A stretch of 64,000 nt of DNA from Semisulcospira habei (Eukaryota; Mollusca; Gastropoda; Semisulcospiridae), in the NCBI GenBank assembly GCA_036245525.1, contig BTPG01000001.1, positions 177,935,111 through 177,999,110 on the forward strand, read 5' to 3'. This document shows, in pieces, positions 62,640 through 64,000 of the stretch. Numbering within the stretch: position 1 is the first letter of the stretch; the number at the start of each line of letters is the position of its first letter. Under the pieces are notes generated by a model. That model saw only the letters and a program-made list of their open reading frames with translations. It was not told where the DNA came from and ran no database searches. A program made the translations under genes and the position numbers.

Positions 62640-63985
62640 CGCCGAGATGTCCCCCACAAAGGCCAGGTTGTCGCGCTGGCCGGATAGGTCTCGCAGGTAG
62701 AATCAGGCGAAGGTAGACTCAGTCCGCCAAACCATGGCCACCACAATGTCTCTCATGGCGCAGTTGTGGTCAAAGGCGATGCTCACAGCCACTGCTCTGA
62801 CCTCATGTTGCGCGTCTGCGCATCGTCTTCACCCGTACCGGGGAGAGCTCCTTGTATGCTGACCGTATGACCCAGCGGAGCCAGGATGAAACCGTCTGCG
62901 CGGAGATGTCTTGTCTGCCCGGAGCCAAGGGCAGTCGGCATAAGGTAAATTCTCAGCGCTCGGATGGGGTCCTGCTGATGGGACTCCTGGGATTGGTCGA
63001 TCGCCCTGAGCGGGCGGACGGTCAACACCTGAGGCGCGGCCACTGGTAGCCAGTTCTTGGCCAGGAACACCGGGTCCGGGTACCGAAACGTCGGCTCGAA
63101 CCTGGAGACAGGCAGGTCACACTGAGACAGCGTGGATCTCGCTCACTCAGGACGCCGTGGCGAGGGCGAGCAAAAAGCAGGTCTTCCTGGTTAGGTCTCC
63201 CAGCCGCGCTAGAGGTAGAGGCTCTAACCGCTCAGAGTTGCGCCAGGTTAGGGCCCAGGACAAATCCCAGCGAGGGATCAGTGAGCAGGCAACCGGTCGC
63301 TGAAGATCCAGGTGAGCCATCAGATCCAAGAGGTCTTTGCAGGCACCTGGGTCCGGCCGTCCCAGGTGTCTATACGTGTCCGCAATCATAGCCAGGTAAC
63401 CTCTGATGGTGATGGGGGCCAGGTTCTTCTGGGAGAAAAGCCACAGAAAGAACTCAGCCAGCAGCAGAATAGTCAAGTCCGTGGGGGAGAGCTGCTCGGC
63501 TGCGCACCAGGACTGGAGGACCCTCCACTCCCCCTCGTAGACGTTACAGGTAGAAGCCCTGCGAGCTGCTGTGATTGCTTCCACCGCTGCACCCGAGAAG
63601 CCTCTAGCGGCGAGGGCTTGCCGGACAACCTCCAAGCGTGTAATAGCAGCCGTTCTGGGCAAGGGTGAAAAAGCTGATGTCGGAGCTGCTTGAGCATCGT
63701 CCGAGGCGTGGGGAGCCACAGCGGTGGGTCCGTGGCGAGGCTCAGAAGGTCGGTAGTCCAGCTCTTGGTCCAGCTGAACGACGCCACTAGAAGCAGTATC
63801 GCGTTACTGCCTCTGAGCTTCTGGAGCACCTTTGATGCGAGGAGGGAGGGGGGGGGGAACGCGTAAGCCACCAGCCCGTCCCACGGTATGGAGAGCGCGT
63901 CTACGGACCGGGCAAGTGGATCTGGAATGGGGGAGACGAAGAGCGGAAGCTGCCTGTTCCACCTTGTGGCGAAGAGGTCGATCAT
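62640..63985 (-). pseudogene. DIRS copy 2: RNase H connector and tyrosine recombinase
   Basis: Connector MIDLFATRWNRQLPLFVSPI (63985) and VDALSIPWDGLVAYAFPPPS, then recombinase from 63719: AFSPLPRTAAITRLEVVRQA, FFLWLFSQKNLAPITIRGYL, LLALATAS (stop at 63147, just before box I). The C-terminal part resumes from 63070 with LAKNWLPVAAPQVLTVRPLR. Several frameshifts; a segment equivalent to RVSEIHTF is degraded near 63130. Dead copy. Confidence 0.8.
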
Positions 63986-64000
63986 GGGAGTCTCCCAGCG

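Larger units (their letters stand above)
62103..64000 (-). mobile_element. DIRS-type retrotransposon, copy 2 (runs off the window)
   Basis: Left terminus TCTAAAATGTATTTTTTCGA identical in its first 20 bases to copy 1. ICR at 62367-62441, then recombinase and RNase H connector. Inserted into the transposase-like gene. The 5' part is beyond base 64000. Confidence 0.87.

Noticed and set aside
1..64000. tRNA, rRNA or other structural RNA genes
   Set aside because: No cloverleaf with consistent A/B boxes, and no rRNA-like conserved blocks, were seen by eye. A tRNAscan-SE and Rfam search would be decisive.

Overview
This is animal nuclear DNA, most likely from a mollusc and probably a marine gastropod. 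The host gene present is an intron-split metazoan ASAP-family Arf-GAP. The repeat mix also fits: RTE-, I/Nimb-, CR1- and Rex-type LINEs, DIRS retroelements, a GGCGTTAAACCC-tailed LINE, and TGACCTTGACC repeats. The species call is inference; no database was searched.

The only recognisable single-copy host gene lies on the minus strand. Four in-phase exons encode the last ankyrin repeat and the linker after it of an ASAP1/ASAP2-like Arf-GAP: 57387-57201, 52114-52046, 49040-48993 and 36733-36550. A fifth candidate exon (23766-23710) keeps the phase. The start and end of the gene lie outside the window or were not found. Its introns (3.0 to 12.8 kb) are packed with mobile elements.

Layout. 1-5.1 kb: an unknown broken small gene, a truncated RTE LINE, an inverted-repeat pair, and a local duplication carrying several copies of a ~385-bp SINE-like retroposon. 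5.1-11.5 kb: a full-length I/Nimb-type LINE (minus strand) with two intact ORFs and a 14-bp target-site duplication (TSD). 11.5-15.8 kb: a closely similar 3'-truncated copy. 16.2-17.5 kb: first copy of a DNA-transposon-like unit. 18-19 kb: RTE fragment. 19.4-21.9 kb: a TA-flanked terminal-inverted-repeat (TIR) element containing a SINE that is itself split by another RTE LINE. 21.9-25.7 kb: mostly unassigned, plus a TGACCTTGACC repeat. 25.7-30.0 kb: CR1-like LINE. 30.3-36.2 kb: a nest several layers deep (TGACC repeat, then Rex-type LINE, then RTE LINE, then small TIR element and CR1 fragment). 37-40 kb: RNase H LINE fragment and foldback repeats. 40.5-48.9 kb: a DIRS-type tyrosine-recombinase retrotransposon interrupted by a 2-kb TG...CA element that carries a perfect 131-bp-arm palindrome. 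49-57 kb: two RTE elements in ASAP introns. 57.8-62.1 kb: second copy of the transposon-like unit with its gene, a TTAA-type MITE and a CAGGG-ended element. 62.1-64 kb: a second DIRS copy running off the edge.

The strongest result is structural. Many insertions can be delimited exactly from TSDs, empty sites or paralogous uninterrupted copies, which gives a relative order of events. I found no evidence for a new defence or metabolic system. The best candidates for undescribed elements are the ~385-bp retroposon, the palindromic CAAACCAGAT element, the TTAA hairpin element and the two-copy unit with a 5'-UTR intron.
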